This document shows positions 46,806 to 59,879 of a stretch of DNA of 64,000 bases, one piece after another (within the stretch, counting starts at the first letter, position 1; the number at the start of each line of letters is the position of its first letter). Position numbers and translations under genes: made by a program. This DNA comes from Pyxicephalus adspersus (taxonomy: Eukaryota > Chordata > Amphibia > Anura > Pyxicephalidae). The DNA is taken from contig NC_092859.1 in the NCBI RefSeq assembly GCF_032062135.1, forward strand, positions 46,307,888-46,371,887, in the 5' to 3' direction. Under the pieces are notes generated by a model. It had not been told where the DNA came from, ran no database searches, and saw only the letters and a list, made by a program, of their open reading frames with translations.

Positions 46806-49417
46806 GAAATATTTTCCTGTAAATGTAATGTAATTTCCAGTGTTCTGTATGCTGCATACTGCATCCCACAATAAATGTTTCATATATGTTGAAAAAACTT
46901 CAACAGCTTTATGGGTGAGAGTAAAAATATATTTGATAAAGTATTGAGATAACCTTGACAGTTAACCTTGTTTTACCTTTGAGAAAATGTTTATAATATT
47001 TTAAACTTATGTCATATATTGTATTTGAAAATAGGGCATTGATGACATTTATTAACCACAATTGTAAACTAACTGTATGTTCTCTTTTTAACAGTATTGA
47101 AGTAACAAAAATGTATTTTGGGTTTACCTATAAACAACTGATTGCAGCAAATTAAACTTCAATAAGCATCTGTCCCACTAATACAGTTTTGTTATTTATA
47201 ATTGTATGCTACTCATTGTTACTTTAAATATATTGGGTATGAAATTCCAATTTGTCAACTCTTACCAAATTTATTTCACAAACTGTAAATATATTTATTT
47301 ATATATATTTCATTTGTGATACGTTGCATGCAGAATGATTGCATTATTTGGGCTACATATTCAAAAGTGCTACACCTATCATTTCCAAATGAAATTTGGA
47401 AAAAAAAATCCTTCTAATTTAGGTAGAAACAAAACAAGTATAGACAAATATACGAATATATTGTTATATATACCATGATGGCCATTGAACAATTCTGAGT
47501 AATAAATACAGTGTTTAGATAATTCCATTATTAATATTTCTCTATAATAAAGCATAACGAAATACTATGATCAAGCAACAAATATTTACCCTAGAATTTC
47601 TTTCTATTCTACGGTTGTCTTCTAGGCATTAAACATGGAATAGAACATGAAAATTTGAAGAACAGGTAAGACTAACTTAGTTAATGATGTAAAAACCAAA
47701 AAAATAAGTGTCAAGAAAACTTAAGAACGTACAGGTTTTCACAATACATTCTGGCATAATCATTCAGGTCATTGAAGCTTTATTGACACACAACAAACAC
47801 ACAACTGAGAAAAAAGTTGATTTGGTAATTGACTGCATTAAATACTAATATGCAATTGTATTAAACTAATGATTGCTAAAAAAAAAAATTATATAACTAA
47901 AATACTATTAGGCATAAAAGCTAATGAACATATAAAAATTGCCAAGAACTATGAAACGATTGTGACTTGCATTAAATGGAAAACATAAATGATAAATTTT
48001 ACTCTGTTTCACCAAAATTTGCAAAAGAAAAACCCATCAATGTCTAAAATAATATTTTACAGTCTAAAAGAACAGCAGCAAAACTTTAAATGAATTATGA
48101 ATAATAAATAGCTAGGAAAAACAAATAATTGTCTACAGCAAATGTAAAATTGATTAATGTCTTCTTTGTGAGGATTTAATTATTGCCTTATCAAGGGATG
48201 CTTGAAAACCATATAGAAACCTTTCAAAATATGTAATACTTTAAGTAATATAATTAAATAATAAAAAATACTATCAAATCTTTAGCAAGTAAACAGCAAT
48301 GAGCTGCAATCAATGTCCTAATGCAGGGGTGTCAAACTCTGGCCCGCGGGACAAATCTGGCCCCCAACGTCCTTTTTTTTGGCCCCCAAAGGAATCTGCA
48401 TTGAAATTATGCTGCTACTACAATTCCCGGCATCACTTGCGTCTATAGACCAGGGGGCTCTATGCGTGGCCCCACATTGGACTGTTTTATAAACACAAAT
48501 AATGCCGGGAATTTTAGTAGCAGGGCTATTTCAATGAAGAGGGAGTTTCAACGACAGGCCACTCATGAGATTTAGCTCCGCATTGGCCGTGTCCAGGATT
48601 TCTAGCACTCCCCCTCAGCTGCACTTTTCCTTGCTAATCCAAGGCATGAACTTGAATGGTTGGATTTTCATGGAAGAATGTTGTTATTATTATTGTTAGC
48701 CTGTGAAAAAAGGTTACCATTGAAATTTAACTCAGAAGGCTACAAATAAGGAAAAAAGGCAAATAACATTTAAAAAAAATTCTTTATGCCTCTTTTTCTA
48801 TTATAAGTTTGTTCCAGATGTAATGTGAAGCAAAACCTCTTTGTTTCCACTAGAAAAGGTTTCATATCTAATGAGAAGGAAAATTTTCCTCAATTTGTTC
48901 AATAAATTTCAAGGTTGGCCCGCGACTTTGCCTAAGTTTTGAAATTTGGCCCTCTGTGTATTTGAGTTTGCCCCCGCCTGTCCTAAAGTCAAAACGGTGA
49001 TCATTTTAATCTCGTTGAAATATCTACGATGAAATATTACCACTTCTACCACAACCATTCATATTGTCCCAGCAATTCAAGCTGACTCAAGACATAGATA
49101 TACATTAGAAATTATTAAAATCACCATGATCACTTTGCTAAGGCAGACAATTTGGAATCCTTTTATTAAAATAGCCATTCCTGTATAAATAAGTAAAATC
49201 AACTGTACTGCACAGTAATTAATTTGGTAGGGAAAGGAACAACAATTAGCTAATAGTACAAAGTCAATTTAAAACATACAATGGAAGGTAAAAAGTAACA
49301 AGTGGTACCTGATGTGGTAATGGCATTGAAGAGTTGGAGCATAACAAACTCAGAAAGCCAAACTACTAATTGATTTAGATAAAATATCCTGTTTATTTAA
49401 ATAGATGGATGACTCAC
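46806..49417. other. Intergenic DNA of unit C
   Basis: No exon. It resembles unit B in parts (47430-47600 against 41490-41650; 49190-49260 against 43930-43990) but has no L1 fragment. A hAT element lies at 48324-48980. Confidence 0.6.
48316..48988. mobile_element. Non-autonomous hAT element with 8-bp target duplication
   Basis: The left terminus CAGGGGTGTCAAACTC at 48324 and the right terminus (reverse complement CAGGCGGGGGCAAACTC, ending 48980) are imperfect inverted repeats, followed inwards by the tggcccgcggg and ggccctctgtgtatttgag blocks common in hAT-Charlie type elements. Flanks are tcctaatg (48316-48323) and tcctaaag (48981-48988), an 8-bp duplication with one change. No transposase frame is seen. 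Confidence 0.82.
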
Positions 49418-51844
49418 CTGCTCAATATTCTGATTTGCCAATGGTTCTTTGCTAATTTCACTGCCAAGTCCCGATTCATCTGTGTCAATTAAATTTTCTA
49501 CAGGGACATTTTGATTTGGTGGAACATAAGCAAATTCATTGTCTGTTGAATCTAGAGTCACACAGAAGTTATATGGGTAGGGGAGTGTTAAAGTCCCATC
49601 ACTATACATGGACAGCACTCTGGGATCCATTGGAGGATACAAACTTGTACTAAAAGAAGTTGTTGGGGCTTTTGAAGCTCTGCACTTTGATATGATGAAC
49701 ACCATAATAGTTACAATAAATAACAAGGAAATTAGTGCTAAGGCAACCACTAAGTATAGCTGCAGATTTGAATCAGGATTTCCATCATTAGCATGAACAT
49801 CAATTTTAGGAACTACCTGTTGAAAACTGTCTGCAATAACAAGACTTAGGGTGGTAGTAGCTGAGAGAGTTGGGAGTCCATTGTCGTTAACCATCACCAC
49901 AACTTTATGATTTAGGATATCCTTTCCTTGAAAGACCCGTGATGTCCTGATTTCTCCAGTAATTTCATTGATGATAAAATAAAACGGTTCAGAGACTTGC
50001 ATGAAATGATAAGACAGCCAAGAGTTATGTCCAGAGTCTTCATCCACTGCAACCACTTTTGTTATTATAGATCCAGGTTCAGAGGAAAAAGGGACCATCT
50101 CAAACATAGATAAACCATTTTCTGATGAAGGGTACAGGATTTTTGGTGCATTGTCATTTTTATCCACTATTCGGATAATCAATGTGGCATTGCTGCTTAG
50201 AGGTGGTGACCCATTATCTGTAGCAGTAACTTGTAATACAAACTCTTTGTTTTCTTCATAATCAAAAGACCTCTGAGCATAGAGAACTCCAGTCTCCATA
50301 TTAATGGACATATAACTCAATATTGGCAGGTCTTTGGATTTTGTATTGAAAATTGAATACATTATTTTAGCATTATCACCAGCATCAGGATCTAAAGCAC
50401 TCACATTGTATATTGAGGCTCCAGGTAAGTTGTTTTCTGACACATATGCAACAAAAGTGGATTTCATAAACACTGGAGGATTGTCATTAGTATCTGATAT
50501 CTTCAGTATGATGGATCGTCTACTGGAAAGTGGAGGAGATCCTCTGTCAGTAGCTACAACAGTTATATTGTACTTAGAAACTTTTTCTCTGTCCATAGAT
50601 TTTGTAGTAACTATTTTATAGAATCTATTTGAAGACAGAATTAACTCAAATGGTACCTTCTCTACAATCTGACAGTCAACTTCCCCATTTTCTCCAGAAT
50701 CTTGATCATGAGCCCTTAGTATAGCAATCAGTGTTCCAGGTTCAGAATCTTCAGGAATAGATGAGGATAATGAGGTTATGATTATCTGAGGAGCATTATC
50801 ATTCTCATCTATCACTTCTATTAGTACCTTGGCATGGGCGACAAGGCCTCCACCATCTTTGGCTTGTACAGATAATTCATAATTCTTAATCTTTTCAAAA
50901 TCAAAATCTTTATTTGTTTTAATTTCTCCATTTGTAGAGTTGATGCTAAACATACCTGTATGATGAATGTTTTCTGAGCTTTTACTAAATGAGTATGTGA
51001 TCTGTGCATTGGTGCCTTCATCTTTGTCTGTTGCCTCCACTATAATTACCGTGGAATTAATAGGAGCATTTTCATTGACACTGACTTTATACACATTTTG
51101 TGAAAACATAGGAACATTGTCATTGGCATCAGGAATATTTATTTTTATTATGGGTGTTCCAGATATAACTGGATTTCCTCCATCAATAGCTGTAAGAATA
51201 ACTTCATGAATATTAAGTGGCTCTCGATCAAAAGGTTTTTCTACTAGGAGTTCTGGAAATATACTTCCATCTTCTCTATTTGTCTCGGAAAGTGTAAAAT
51301 ATTGATTTTCACTGAGCTTGTATATCTGAATCCTATTAATACCCATATCTGGATCTTCTGCACTGTCTAAAGCAAATCTCGCTCCTGGTAATGTAAATTC
51401 AAGAATTTCAACAGTAATTCTGTCATGCAAAAACACTGGAGCATTATCATTTACTTCATCAATCTCTATATTGATTATGAAATCATAAAAGGGATTTTGT
51501 ACAAGTGAATCAAATAAAAGTGAACAGGTAGCTGCTGATCCACACAACATCTCTCTGTCTATCCTGTCCTTCACATACAGGTTTCCATTACCTAGATTCA
51601 CATAAAAATATTTTTCTGAAACTGGGGATACAATCTGCAGTTTTCTAGATGAGAGCTGTTTAACATCTAATCCAAGATCTTCAGCAATATTTGAAATAAC
51701 AGAATCTTTTCTCATTTCTTCTACAATGGAATAATGAATCTGACCAGAGACTGAATGACACAGATAGGGAAATAGTAAGAAAAATATTACTTGCCATTTC
51801 ATTCCTTTGTATGTCTGTTGTTTTAGCTCAGGCATTTTCAGCAT
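49418..51844 (-). CDS. pcdhg: Protocadherin gamma variable exon (809 codons)
   Basis: Opens M-L-K-M-P-E-L-K-Q-Q with a signal peptide (core VIFFLLFPYL) and continues without interruption to CAG|GTGAGT (last base 49418, phase 0). EC linkers are E-V-N-D-N after EC1 (the first acidic residue is E in D-E-V-N-D-N), then DANDN, DENDN, DTNDN and DKNDN. The CX5C loop is CGSAATC. EC1-EC2 diverge most from the right-subgroup paralogues (L-V-Q-N-P-F-Y-D-F-I-I-N-I-E-I), while EC3 to tail are close to the 59880 exon. Tail: SLYPPMDPRVLSMYSDGTLT then NVPVENLIDTDESGLG. Right-subgroup marker VDEDSGHN. Confidence 0.9.
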
Positions 51845-52039
51845 GTAATCTTCAAAATTACTTTAGGAAATATAATCCAGGGGTGTAAAAAGAAAGTATA
51901 ATCTTGTTCAGTTCAAAAAACAACAATAAATGTTTAGTATTTTGTCTGTAAGGGATCCAGAAAATGGCTGTGTCCTTTCTTGAAGAGCTTGCAGTGTAAC
52001 AATGTGTAAAACACTAGAGGATCACCAGTTCTGTACATT

Positions 52040-52090
52040 TCTTGGTAAAACAGCGGCGCTCTGAGGCCAAAGTGGGGAATAGCAACAGCA
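52040..52090 (-). promoter_or_regulatory. Pcdh CSE promoter
   Basis: AACAGCGGCGCTCTGAGG starts at 52049, 205 bp upstream of the ATG at 51844. The outer flank is diverged (CCAAAGTGGGGAATAGCA) and the usual AACTGCAG is lost. Confidence 0.8.
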
Positions 52091-52216
52091 AGAAAAGTTC
52101 TTTAAAACTATTACTTTAAATAGTAATAAAAAATAATATTATTTCTAGTGTTGCGTTATGTATAAACACATTCCATAATTATAAACATACTGTAAATTGT
52201 AATGTTAAATTTATTT

Positions 52217-52255
<39 letters not shown>

Positions 52256-54344
52256 TTTTTTTTTTATTATTTGGTATAGACATGAAACAGAATTTGTTTT
52301 AAGGGGAAATTAAATATTTATCTTCAAAACTTTGTACTCTGTGCACCATATGATTTTTCCTTTTAAGTGTTTGATAATAATAAGGAAGGATATTTTAAAG
52401 TATAAGACATTTGATTGCAGAACTTACTAGCAAAAATAAATCTAAACTAAGGAACTGCAACATTTAATAAATAAATCCTTTTAATCAGGTTAGCATTAAT
52501 CATCTCATTACTGTATATATAGTATATTATATTTACTTCATAAATAAATGGTATACTGAATTTTTAATGTTGTATGCTACAAAAATGTTAATGTAAATTA
52601 TGAAACATTTCTTTAACTAAAATATATTACAACAATTAATCTCAGAAACGATTGATACATACTTAAGTAAGTAAATTAGTTTTTACATTCCAAACCTTAG
52701 GTGATTGGACAGAAAAAAAACAAAAGAAAATTAACACATTTTGCAGCAGTACATGCAAATTTCACAATGTTCGGTCCCTAAAATGAATCTTGAAGTGTAA
52801 ATATTTTTTGATTTACCAGAAAGCGCTGAAAATATCCTGTTTTAAGATGACAACACAGTGTCCTACATAGACTGACATTTATACAAATCCAGATTTTAAC
52901 TTTTTCAAAATAACTAATATTTGAAGCTCTCAATAATTTAATAACATTAGCTCTCATATTTAATTGATTGAAAGGCACATTCAAAAATATGTATACATAC
53001 CTTATATCTTTTGGAAAGAACAACATCCTTAATGTTTTTGGCTACATAGAATGTTAGGAATGGTTTTCTTTGTAGCCAACTATGCTATAATTATATTGTT
53101 AAAAAGTAAAGGTGGAACAAGGCCAAAATTCTGCAACATTAAGTGGGAGGTAGTTACAAGGATAAAGTGTTTTTCAGTAACATTTTAAAAATTTGTTTGC
53201 TATATTCTTGATACCTTTATATTTCTTTTAATACTGTAATATAAATTGTATCAATTTATATTGTGTATTATTTTAATATCTTGTAACGTTAAAAGCTCAA
53301 TAAAAACCATTGTAAAAGCACAAAAAAATAAATAAATAAATAACAGGCATAGGTAAGGTGAGATATAGAATTAAGAGTTAAGATGTGGGATGTTAAAACT
53401 ATATGGTGAGTTACCATTTTGTATTTTAATGCACACACAATTGTAAACCAATATTGGTTATTGGTATAAAGCATCAGAGTATTGGTACACAGCATCAGAG
53501 TTAATGAAGTGGATAAGTACAACACATTTGTCATCACAACTATTACATTTATGAAATAAAAAAAAAATATTGCCGTGTCTGGATTTAAATTATCTCTGAC
53601 CCAACCTAAACCTTCTAAGAATCATATTAGTCAATATCAGTTTTAATTATTGAGCAATTAAGAGTTGAAGTTTCATAAAGGGTTCTCTGAAAATTCATTT
53701 ACCGTTTAAATGTCAGTATCTAATGGTAGTTCGACACATAATTTATTAATATTTTTAATGAAAAGGAATTATTTGTCCGGGCAAAAGAACAGTTAATAGG
53801 CTGCTATAAGGTGGTATCAGAAGTGAAGAGAGAAGATGTTTAATAGATGTTGTTAGGAAAGTCTTTGCAAGGGGCTGTATATGTGATGTGATGGAGAATT
53901 TGCAGTGAATAATGTCAAGAACTATTGAGCTTGGTAGGTATGTGGTATGACCCATGCAAATGTTTACCTAATAGGAATAAGATGAAAAACATCAGAACCT
54001 TATCGTATTGATATATGTTTGTAGATAGAACACATTAAAACGGATAGGAAATAGTGGCAGGCCCATACATGCAGGAAAATTATAATAAAATAAAAGTTTC
54101 TGAAATTATTGTCAGTTACAAAACTATATAAAACACATTGAAAGGTACACATGATTAAGACCATTTGACATAAAACAATAAACATTGATTCAATTAACTG
54201 AAAGGCATAGTGTGATAATATTATCAGAATATACAATTTAAGGAAGTGGGAGAAGAGTGTATCACATATCTCCTCACAATAATTCAAAATATGGAAAATA
54301 TTTTTCAGTATAAAAATAGTATATGTAGTACAGAAAAACCTTAC
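52091..54344. other. Intergenic AT-rich DNA
   Basis: No exon. A (TA)n repeat lies at 52219-52249. Near 53285-53345 agctcaataaaaacc followed by AAAT repeats looks like a LINE 3' end, but the body is not recognisable. Confidence 0.5.
52219..52249. repeat. (TA)n microsatellite
   Basis: About 31 bp of perfect TA alternation. Confidence 0.85.
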
Positions 54345-56771
54345 CTGGTTCAAATTTTTATTAGCCAATTGTTCTTTCAAATTTTCACTCCCAAGGCCTG
54401 AATTATCAGTATCGATTAGGTTTTCAACAGGAACATTTTGATTTTGTGGCACATACGTAAAGTCACCATCTATAGAATCCCAAGCCACACAGAAGTTATA
54501 TGGGTAGGGAAGTGATAATGTTCCATCACTATACATTGAGAGAGCTCTGGGATCAACAGGAGGATACAAACTGGTGTTTAAAGATCCCAAGGTTGGTGGA
54601 GACTTTGAATCCTTGCACTTTGATATGAGGAACACCATTACAGTTATAATAAATAACACGGAAATCAGGGATAAAGCGACAACTAAGTACAGCTGGAGAT
54701 TTGAATGGGAAGTGTCATCTTTAATTTCATTGGTAATTCTGGGAACAACCTGCTGAAAATCATCAGCAATGATTAGACTTAGGGTAGCAGTGGCTGAGAG
54801 ACATGGGATTCCATTGTCTTTCACTATGACAACTACATTGTGATTAAGTACATCCTTTTCCTGAAAAACACGAGATGTTCTGATTTCTCCATTATGTTCA
54901 TTAATTATGAAGTATACTGGTTCTGAGACTTGCATAAAATGATAAGACAGCCAAGCATTATGTCCAGAATCTTCATCCACTGCAACTACCTTTGTTATCA
55001 ATGAGCCTTGCTCTGATGTAAAAGGGACCATCTCAAACACGTCTAAGTTATTTTCTGATGATGGGTACAAAATTTTTGGTGCATTGTCATTTTTGTCTAC
55101 TATTCGAATAAGTAATGTAGCATTGCTGCTGAGAGATGGAGACCCTGAATCGGTAGCTGTTACCTGTATTAAAAATTCTTTGTGCTGCTCATAATCAAAC
55201 GACCTTTGAGCATAGAGAACTCCAGTCTCTCTATTGATAGAGAGATAAGTAGACACTTGTTTATCTTCTGTATTTGTGTTAAGAATTGCAAAGACAATTT
55301 TAGCATTGTCTCCATCATCAGGATCAGAAGCTTGAACACTGTAAATTGAGGTTCCAGGTAAGTTGTTCTCTGGTATATAGGCCACATACGTAGACTTCAT
55401 AAACAGTGGTGGATTGTCATTAATATCTGATATCTCCAGTGTGATGGTTCTTCTAGTAGAAAGTGTAGGAGATCCTCTGTCTGTAGCTACAATCGTAATA
55501 TTATATTGAGATACTTTTTCTCTGTCCATGGCACTTCTGGTAACTATTTTGTAGAATCTGTTAGATGATAGGATTAACTCAAATGGAATCTGCTCTTCAA
55601 TCTGACAGTCTACTTCCCCGTTTTCCCCAGAGTCTCGGTCACGCATTCTTATGACAGCAATCACTGTTCCAGTTGCTGAATCTTCAGCAATAGGAGATGA
55701 TAATGAAGTGATTGATATCTCAGGAGCATTATCATTATCATCTAATACTTCTATTAATACTTTGGAATGAGCAACAAGGCCTCCACCATCTTTGGCTTGT
55801 ACGGATAGTTCAAAAGTCTTTATCTTCTCAAAATCAATTTCTTTGTTTGTTGTAATGGCTCCATTTGTAGCATTGATACTAAACATACCTGTATGATGAA
55901 TACTCTCCGAGGTTTTACTAAATGAATAAAAAATCTGTGCATTGGTGCCTTCATCTTTGTCTGTTGCCTCCACTGTAATTATGGTTGAGTTAATTGGGAC
56001 ATTTTCATTGATACTGACTTTATACAGTTCTTGAGAGAATATTGGAGCATTATCATTGGAATCTGTAATAATTACTTTAATCAGGGCTGTGCCAGTTCTA
56101 ACAGGGTTTCCTCCATCCAGAGCATACAGAACCAATTCATGAATATTTTGCATCTCCCTGTCCAAAGGTTTCTCTAAAACAAGTTCTGGAAATTTACTTC
56201 CATCGGGTCTGGTCTTCTCACTCAGTGTAAAATGCAGATTATCACTGAGCTTGTATGCTTGCACTGAATTAATACCAATATCTGCATCTTCTGCAGTTTG
56301 TAAAGCAAATCTTACCCCAGGTGATGTATGTTCAATAATTTCAAGAAATATAGTGTCACGAAAAAACATTGGGCTGTTATCATTTAAATCCTTAATTTCT
56401 ATATTCACACTGAAGAAATATAATGGATTTTCAACCATGATGTCAAATGTGAGAAAGCAGACATTTGCAGACCCACACAGTTTTTCTCTGTCTATTCTTT
56501 CTTTTATAAAGAGATTTCCATTGTTTATATTGACAAACAAATATTTCTGTGAAACATCAGAAACAATCTGCAGATTTCTAACTGAGAGCTGTTTAATGTC
56601 TATTCCAAGATCATCTGCAATATTTGCTATAACAGAGTCTTTTCTCATTTCTTCTACAATGGAATAATGAATTTGCCCAGAGACTGAATGACTCAGCCAT
56701 ACAAAGAAAAAGGGAAACATTACTTGCCATATAAATCCTTTGTAAGTCCATGCATGCTTCATTTCAGCCAT
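54345..56771 (-). CDS. pcdhg: Protocadherin gamma variable exon (809 codons)
   Basis: Starts M-A-E-M-K-H-A-W-T-Y with signal peptide (core VMFPFFFVWL), EC1 with CX5C (CGSANVC), EC2-EC6, membrane helix (LYLVVALSLISVLFIITVMV), and tail ending L-N-Q before CAG|GTAAGG (last base 54345, phase 0). Linkers are DLNDN, DSNDN, DDNDN, DINDN and DKNDN. The open frame runs a further 114 codons past the donor into intron; this is taken as chance because the donor is strong and in the family position. It is the most diverged right-subgroup exon (G-I-D-I-K-Q-L-S-V-R-N in EC1; DSIDGDF in the tail) but keeps VDEDSGHN. It stands outside the recently duplicated units. Confidence 0.9.
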
Positions 56772-56944
56772 TCCTCTGTAACCCAGACAGGAGGAGATTC
56801 TTACAAAATCCAGTTATTTTGATTCAAAGAAAAATGTTCAATTCAGGGTAAAGAGAATCCAGAAAATGGTTGTGCTTTTATATTCCAGATCTGCAGAATG
56901 TGTTATAATACCAAAGCATCTCCACTGCTATAATATTTTCTTTA

Positions 56945-56995
56945 TGGTCTTATAGCGGCGCTCAGAGGCCAAAGTTAGGAACTGCATTTCTCAAG
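56945..56995 (-). promoter_or_regulatory. Pcdh CSE promoter, variant class
   Basis: ATAGCGGCGCTCAGAGGC starts at 56952, 181 bp upstream of the ATG at 56771, then CAAAGTTAGGAACTGCA. It has the GCTCAGAGG form of the promoter at 25198. Confidence 0.78.
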
Positions 56996-58299
56996 ATATA
57001 GTTTACTTCTAAAAAATGTAATTTCAATTGTATGTTATCAAGTATAGTTTCTGTAATATTCTAATCCTAAAATGAATAGTTTGTATTTGATAATTTAAAA
57101 ACTTAAAGACACAAAAAACATTCCAAAGCTTAAATCTCAAAACAAACTGATTCAACCAAATGTAATACTGGTAAATAATTACATTACAATTACAATTTAT
57201 TGTATTTTTTTATACTACTATTTGGTCATTATCCCCTTACTTCCTGTCCTGGTGGCCATTTTTATGCAAATAAGTTTTAACCAAATGGATATACATACTA
57301 TCCCCATATTACGCATGTTTTACAAAAATGTATTTACAAGATATATTTTTTACTTTTTTGACTATTTTATAGGGTACAATGTTACACACACAGTCCAATT
57401 TTTAAGGACCAATTTAAAATCTAGAACACATTTTAAATCAAAAACAAAATCTGAATATTATTAATGTTTAGACATCAATGCATTATAGTGCACTGTTATT
57501 AATTCTTATGCCTGCTATAAACAATATACCTCTCTATATATAAATATATGTACGTGTCTGTTAAAAGTAATCTTATTCTTTACCAAAAATGTTTATTATG
57601 CAAAAATGCAAAAGATAAAGATGCAATTCTTACAAAAGGAAAAGAAGAACTAGAAGCCTCATAGTGTGGTGGAGCTAAAAGGAACCTAAAAGCCCTACAT
57701 TTAATTAGTGGATTCTTCTTAAAAAATGTGTTTGTTTTACTTTCCTCATGAATCTAAAAAATGAGGGTTAAATTTTCATAATAAATTCTGTTGTGTTTCT
57801 CACAACTGAGTGGATTAGGCTTTTCTGTTTCATTATTATTAAACAGCTTATCTGTGTCTGTTCATAAAACAAGTCATGGTATTTTTACATTGTTTTGATG
57901 ATGGCCAAAAAGCCTGCTTACCTACCTGCTGTGTCCTACTTTGTTGGAATTTTGCATACTAGCAGGAAGTCTATTCTACCTTGTTGGATTAATTTACCTT
58001 GTTAACGTGTTATTATGGGCAGTAAACTCTACCCATGCTGGATTGTATGACTGCTCCATTATTATTTATTTATTTGATGATGTCAACAATTGCTTACTTT
58101 ATAAATAATGACCAGACTGTTATTATATGTATATGTATATTATGTTCCATTAGGATACATACCTGTATGTAAATACTGCTTATATACTTTTTTAAAATAT
58201 ATTTAAATTATATATTTTTTTTTTTACTGTGGTGCCTCCAGTAAATGATAACATGTACTGATGGATTTGTACAAAAAATTCTGATACAGTGTACAAAAA

Positions 58300-58960
58300 A
58301 TCCTGATGAAGCAGTTCTTAATATGAAACGCGTGGATTACTAACCCCTCCCCCCACAATTTCTTATGAATATAGAAAATCTCTTTTGGCTCCCCTATAAA
58401 GGGGCTTTTTTTGGCTTATACTGAGGTTAGTTGGGGTCAATTGTATTTGGTACAACAAATGTTTTTTATATATTTATATATTTTATTGATTTGAAATTTT
58501 AAACTTATGTAGGTTATACTTATGCCAGGGATCCAGAAAACAGACACTAAGGACACAGAGGTCACTGGAGACACAGAGAACACAGAAGACACTGGAAGCA
58601 AAAAAAGCACATGTCACTCAGGGATAACCACAGACAGACAGGAACACTGGAACAGTACAGGGAAGTTGACTGGGAACCAACAGACGAGAAAACGAGGAGG
58701 TGGACTGAGGAAACACTGGATTAAGCACCAGGTGAACAGGAACTAGCACAACAGAACTAGGGGCTCGGCACAATGGAGACACGTTGCACGAACACTGAGT
58801 GCAGTCTGTGAGCTAGCTAAATAGCCAGGGCTGATCAAGAGGCAATTTTTTGATTGGCGGCTTTTTTTTGATTCAGTGGATTAGATGGAATTGACAAAGC
58901 TTGGAAACAGATGCACGCCCAGCATCAGACCTGCCCGCATGAGCAGGAGAGGGGTGTCTG
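58300..58960. repeat. Unclassified GC-richer repeat-like block
   Basis: Begins near tgatgaagcagttcttaata followed by tgaaacgcgtgg and continues with many short acactgga and cacaga units (58540-58760). Composition differs sharply from its flanks. No coding domain or termini recognised. Confidence 0.4.
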
Positions 58961-59449
58961 CGTTTTAGTAAGGAAGAGGTAAGTGTGACACGAATCTTAG
59001 ATTCCTAATTTTTTTAAGAAGATATAAGTGAACTGCAAAACTGCATATACATTTTAAAATGTAATTAATTAGGCAAGAAAATATCATATATTCAATAATT
59101 TTCAATATCATAATTATTCCTATATAAAGTTGATTAGTGATAATGCAATTCTTCAATTTCTTTGAACAGAAAATGTATTTCCTATACAAAATAAGAAATA
59201 ATATAGGTAGTATAATATAGATGGCTGTTTTAGGACACAAGACATGCCATAGACAGAAAAAAAAAACACTAACCATTCTAAATCTTTAGTACAGGTATAT
59301 GATGGACAAAATAATAACTCCTAGGAGAGCTGCACAAGCTAGCATGAAACTCTTGATTGTTTAGCTCAAATAAATAGCTTTTTGAATTTTGTGTAGATCC
59401 CTCCTACACTGTATCAGGCTACAATACTGGCAAGACTGTTAATTTACTT

Positions 59450-59606
59450 GGCCTGATATATTAAAGCTCTGGAGAGGATAAACTTTTATTAATGAACCTT
59501 GATGATCCAAACAATCTGGAATTCTATGTAACAAATGTTCCAGGTTTGCTAGATCACCCAGGTTCACTGATGAAAGTGTATCCTCCCCAGTTGAGTCAGG
59601 TATTAG
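59450..59606. mobile_element. Palindromic MITE, shortened copy
   Basis: Left side ggcctgatatattaaagctc and right side ccaggtttgctagatcaccc with ggttcactgatgaaagtg match the family of 21618-21837; the central part is deleted. Confidence 0.75.
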
Positions 59607-59879
59607 ATCTTGATATAGCCTTAAAATATTCCATATACAACAATCTCTAATAAAAAAGCCTTGTCTGTCCTAATGAGTACAATACGTCACCTGGTAAAAA
59701 TTGACCATTATGTATTAAAAAGTAAAGAATCAAGCAAAAAATGGCACAGTGGCACAGAATTGTTTGTTACAGAATACATAAATGTGACACACATTTATTT
59801 GCAAATACTATTAAGCTCAGAAAAGTACAGTACAAGAAGGAAAATGAACATATTAAATAACATAGAGTTGATGACCTAC

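Larger units (their letters stand above)
56996..59879. other. Intergenic DNA with repeat-like segments
   Basis: No exon. A GC-richer block at 58300-58960 looks like interspersed repeat DNA, and a partial palindromic MITE is at 59450-59606. The rest is AT-rich. Confidence 0.5.

Noticed and set aside
54000..54344. In-frame extension of 114 hydrophobic codons past the donor of the 54345-56771 exon
   Set aside because: The donor CAG|GTAAGG is at the family position. The extension has no similarity to other exons and reads like AT-rich intron.
58965..59276. Minus-strand open frame of 103 codons
   Set aside because: Low-complexity AT-rich translation without family features.
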